From positions 1 to 5,668 of the forward strand of contig JAFTGG010000052.1 in NCBI GenBank assembly GCA_017458025.1: a stretch of DNA of 5,668 nucleotides, given 5' to 3'. The stretch's first letter is position 1; each line of letters opens with the position of its first letter. Position numbers and translations under genes: made by a program. The DNA is from Oscillospiraceae bacterium (GTDB lineage Bacteria > Bacillota > Clostridia > Oscillospirales > Oscillospiraceae). Below, in pieces: positions 5,087 through 5,668 of the stretch. The notes under the pieces are model-generated. The model searched no databases. It saw only the letters and a program-made list of their open reading frames with translations, and was not told the origin of the DNA.

Positions 5087-5119
5087 AAAGCGTCTCGCCC
5101 ATGACGGACGAGGCGCTTT
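5087..5119. terminator. Hairpin between the TetR-type and CLC-type genes, probable terminator
   Basis: AAAGCGTCTCG (5087-5097) pairs with CGAGGCGCTTT (5109-5119), an 11-bp stem with one G-U wobble and an 11-base loop. On the plus strand only three Ts, within the stem end, precede GAATTGTTG; the minus-strand tail (CTTTTCC) is slightly better. It probably helps end the TetR-type transcript before the next promoter. Confidence 0.5.
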
Positions 5120-5129
5120 GAATTGTTGC

Positions 5130-5157
5130 TGGACAAAATAAAAAATCCGTGTAGAAT
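5130..5157 (+). promoter_or_regulatory. SigA promoter of the CLC-type gene
   Basis: TGGACA (5130-5135, five of six), a 16-base spacer rich in A, and TAGAAT (5152-5157, five of six). Transcription would begin near 5164, leaving a leader of only about 17 bases, too short to hold a fluoride riboswitch. Confidence 0.7.
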
Positions 5158-5180
5158 AGGGGAACGGAAGGAGCGCGGAT

Positions 5181-5668
5181 ATGAAGAACAGGATCAAAGA
5201 CGTTCTCGCCGTTTGGCGCGTATACCTGCGCGCGATGGGCAAATGGCTCTGCGTCGCCGTGGTGACGGGCGCGCTTTGCGGCGCGGTCGGGACGGCGTTC
5301 CACGTCGGCGTGGAGCGCGTGACGGAGCTGCGCGCCGCGCAGGGCTGGCTGCTGTATCTGCTGCCGCTGCTGGGGCTCCTGATCGTCGCGCTCTATAAGC
5401 TTCTCGGCGCGGAGGGGCTCAGCACGAACCAAATTATCGAGGAGGTCCATTCGGGCCGCGGCGTGTCGCTCGCGCTGCTGCCGGCGATCTTCCTCGCGAC
5501 GCTTTTGACCCACTTCGGCGGCGGCAGCGTCGGCCGCGAGGGCGCGGCGCTGCAGATGGGCGGCGCCATCGGGTATCAGAGCGCGCGCCTGCTGCGCCTC
5601 GACGAGAGCGACACCCGCACCGCGACGACCATCGGTATGTCGGCGTTCTTCTCGGCGCTGTTCGGCAC
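5181..5668 (+). CDS. CLC-family anion transporter, N-terminal part; resembles fluoride-type CLC-F
   Basis: ATG at 5181 follows AAGGAG (5168-5173) by seven bases and opens 162 codons that run off the right edge. The product is an inner-membrane protein: a first membrane helix at about 22-44, another at about 56-75, then LPAIFLATLLTHFGGGSVG and the CLC signature GREGAALQMGG (118-128), with Glu120 matching the gating/proton glutamate of CLC exchangers. GMSAFFSALFG (152-162) matches the conserved helix that follows. The region that holds GSGIP in chloride-type CLCs reads EGLSTNQIIEEVH (78-90), without the central serine motif. Together with the GREG-x-A-x-Q-M-G-G form this is like the CLC-F fluoride/proton antiporters, which protect against fluoride; this subgroup is inferred from memory of family motifs. 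The C-terminal half, including the tyrosine region, is outside the window. It has its own promoter. Confidence 0.88.
   Translation, partial: MKNRIKDVLAVWRVYLRAMGKWLCVAVVTGALCGAVGTAFHVGVERVTELRAAQGWLLYLLPLLGLLIVALYKLLGAEGLSTNQIIEEVHSGRGVSLALLPAIFLATLLTHFGGGSVGREGAALQMGGAIGYQSARLLRLDESDTRTATTIGMSAFFSALFG

Noticed and set aside
1..5668. CRISPR arrays, tRNA or rRNA genes, insertion sequences or prophage genes
   Set aside because: No regularly spaced repeats, cloverleaf-like sequence, transposase frame or terminal inverted repeats were seen; the only tandem repetition is the collagen-like coding repeat.

Overview
The window is GC-rich (about 60% or more in the genes) and reads like a chromosomal segment of a high-GC, spore-forming Clostridia-type Firmicute (Oscillospiraceae or a relative). 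The evidence is AGGAGG-type ribosome binding sites, SigA-type promoters with 16-17 base spacers, intrinsic terminators, a collagen-like protein of the spore-surface type, and a divergent PTS Enzyme I-like protein. Genus-level assignment is not possible from this sequence.

Layout, left to right. (1) 1-303, minus: the N-terminal 101 residues of a Gly-X-Y collagen-like protein with a cysteine-rich head, running off the left edge. A possible SigK-like promoter lies at 339-365. (2) 376-517: a near-ideal extended -10 promoter and a structured leader ending in a strong intrinsic terminator, placed before the MATE efflux gene at 518-1870. This is a transcription attenuator, and its architecture and gene partner fit the guanidine-IV (mepA) riboswitch class. 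(3) 1871-2013: a hairpin and a promoter that overlap each other, plus an inverted repeat at the start point, leading into a class I SAM-dependent methyltransferase (2014-2697). (4) 2699-2732: a 14-bp bidirectional terminator hairpin between convergent genes. (5) 2754-4280, minus: a 508-residue homologue of PTS Enzyme I that keeps the phospho-histidine but has lost several residues of the PEP-binding domain. (6) 4281-4460: a divergent intergenic region with a clear plus-strand promoter, a perfect DnaA-box 9-mer and a possible operator. (7) 4461-4997, plus: a TetR-family regulator. (8) 4998-5180: a 27-base pure A/T block, a short repeated motif, a hairpin and a promoter. (9) 5181 to the right edge, plus: the N-terminal 162 residues of a CLC-family anion transporter whose motifs look like the fluoride-exporting CLC-F branch.

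No operon is evident. Almost every gene has its own promoter and most are separated by hairpins. A loose theme is export of toxic small ions (a MATE pump under a probable guanidine switch, a CLC-F-like antiporter), but these are separate transcription units. The most rewarding points are the riboswitch-like leader, the degenerate Enzyme I and the CLC-F-like gene.
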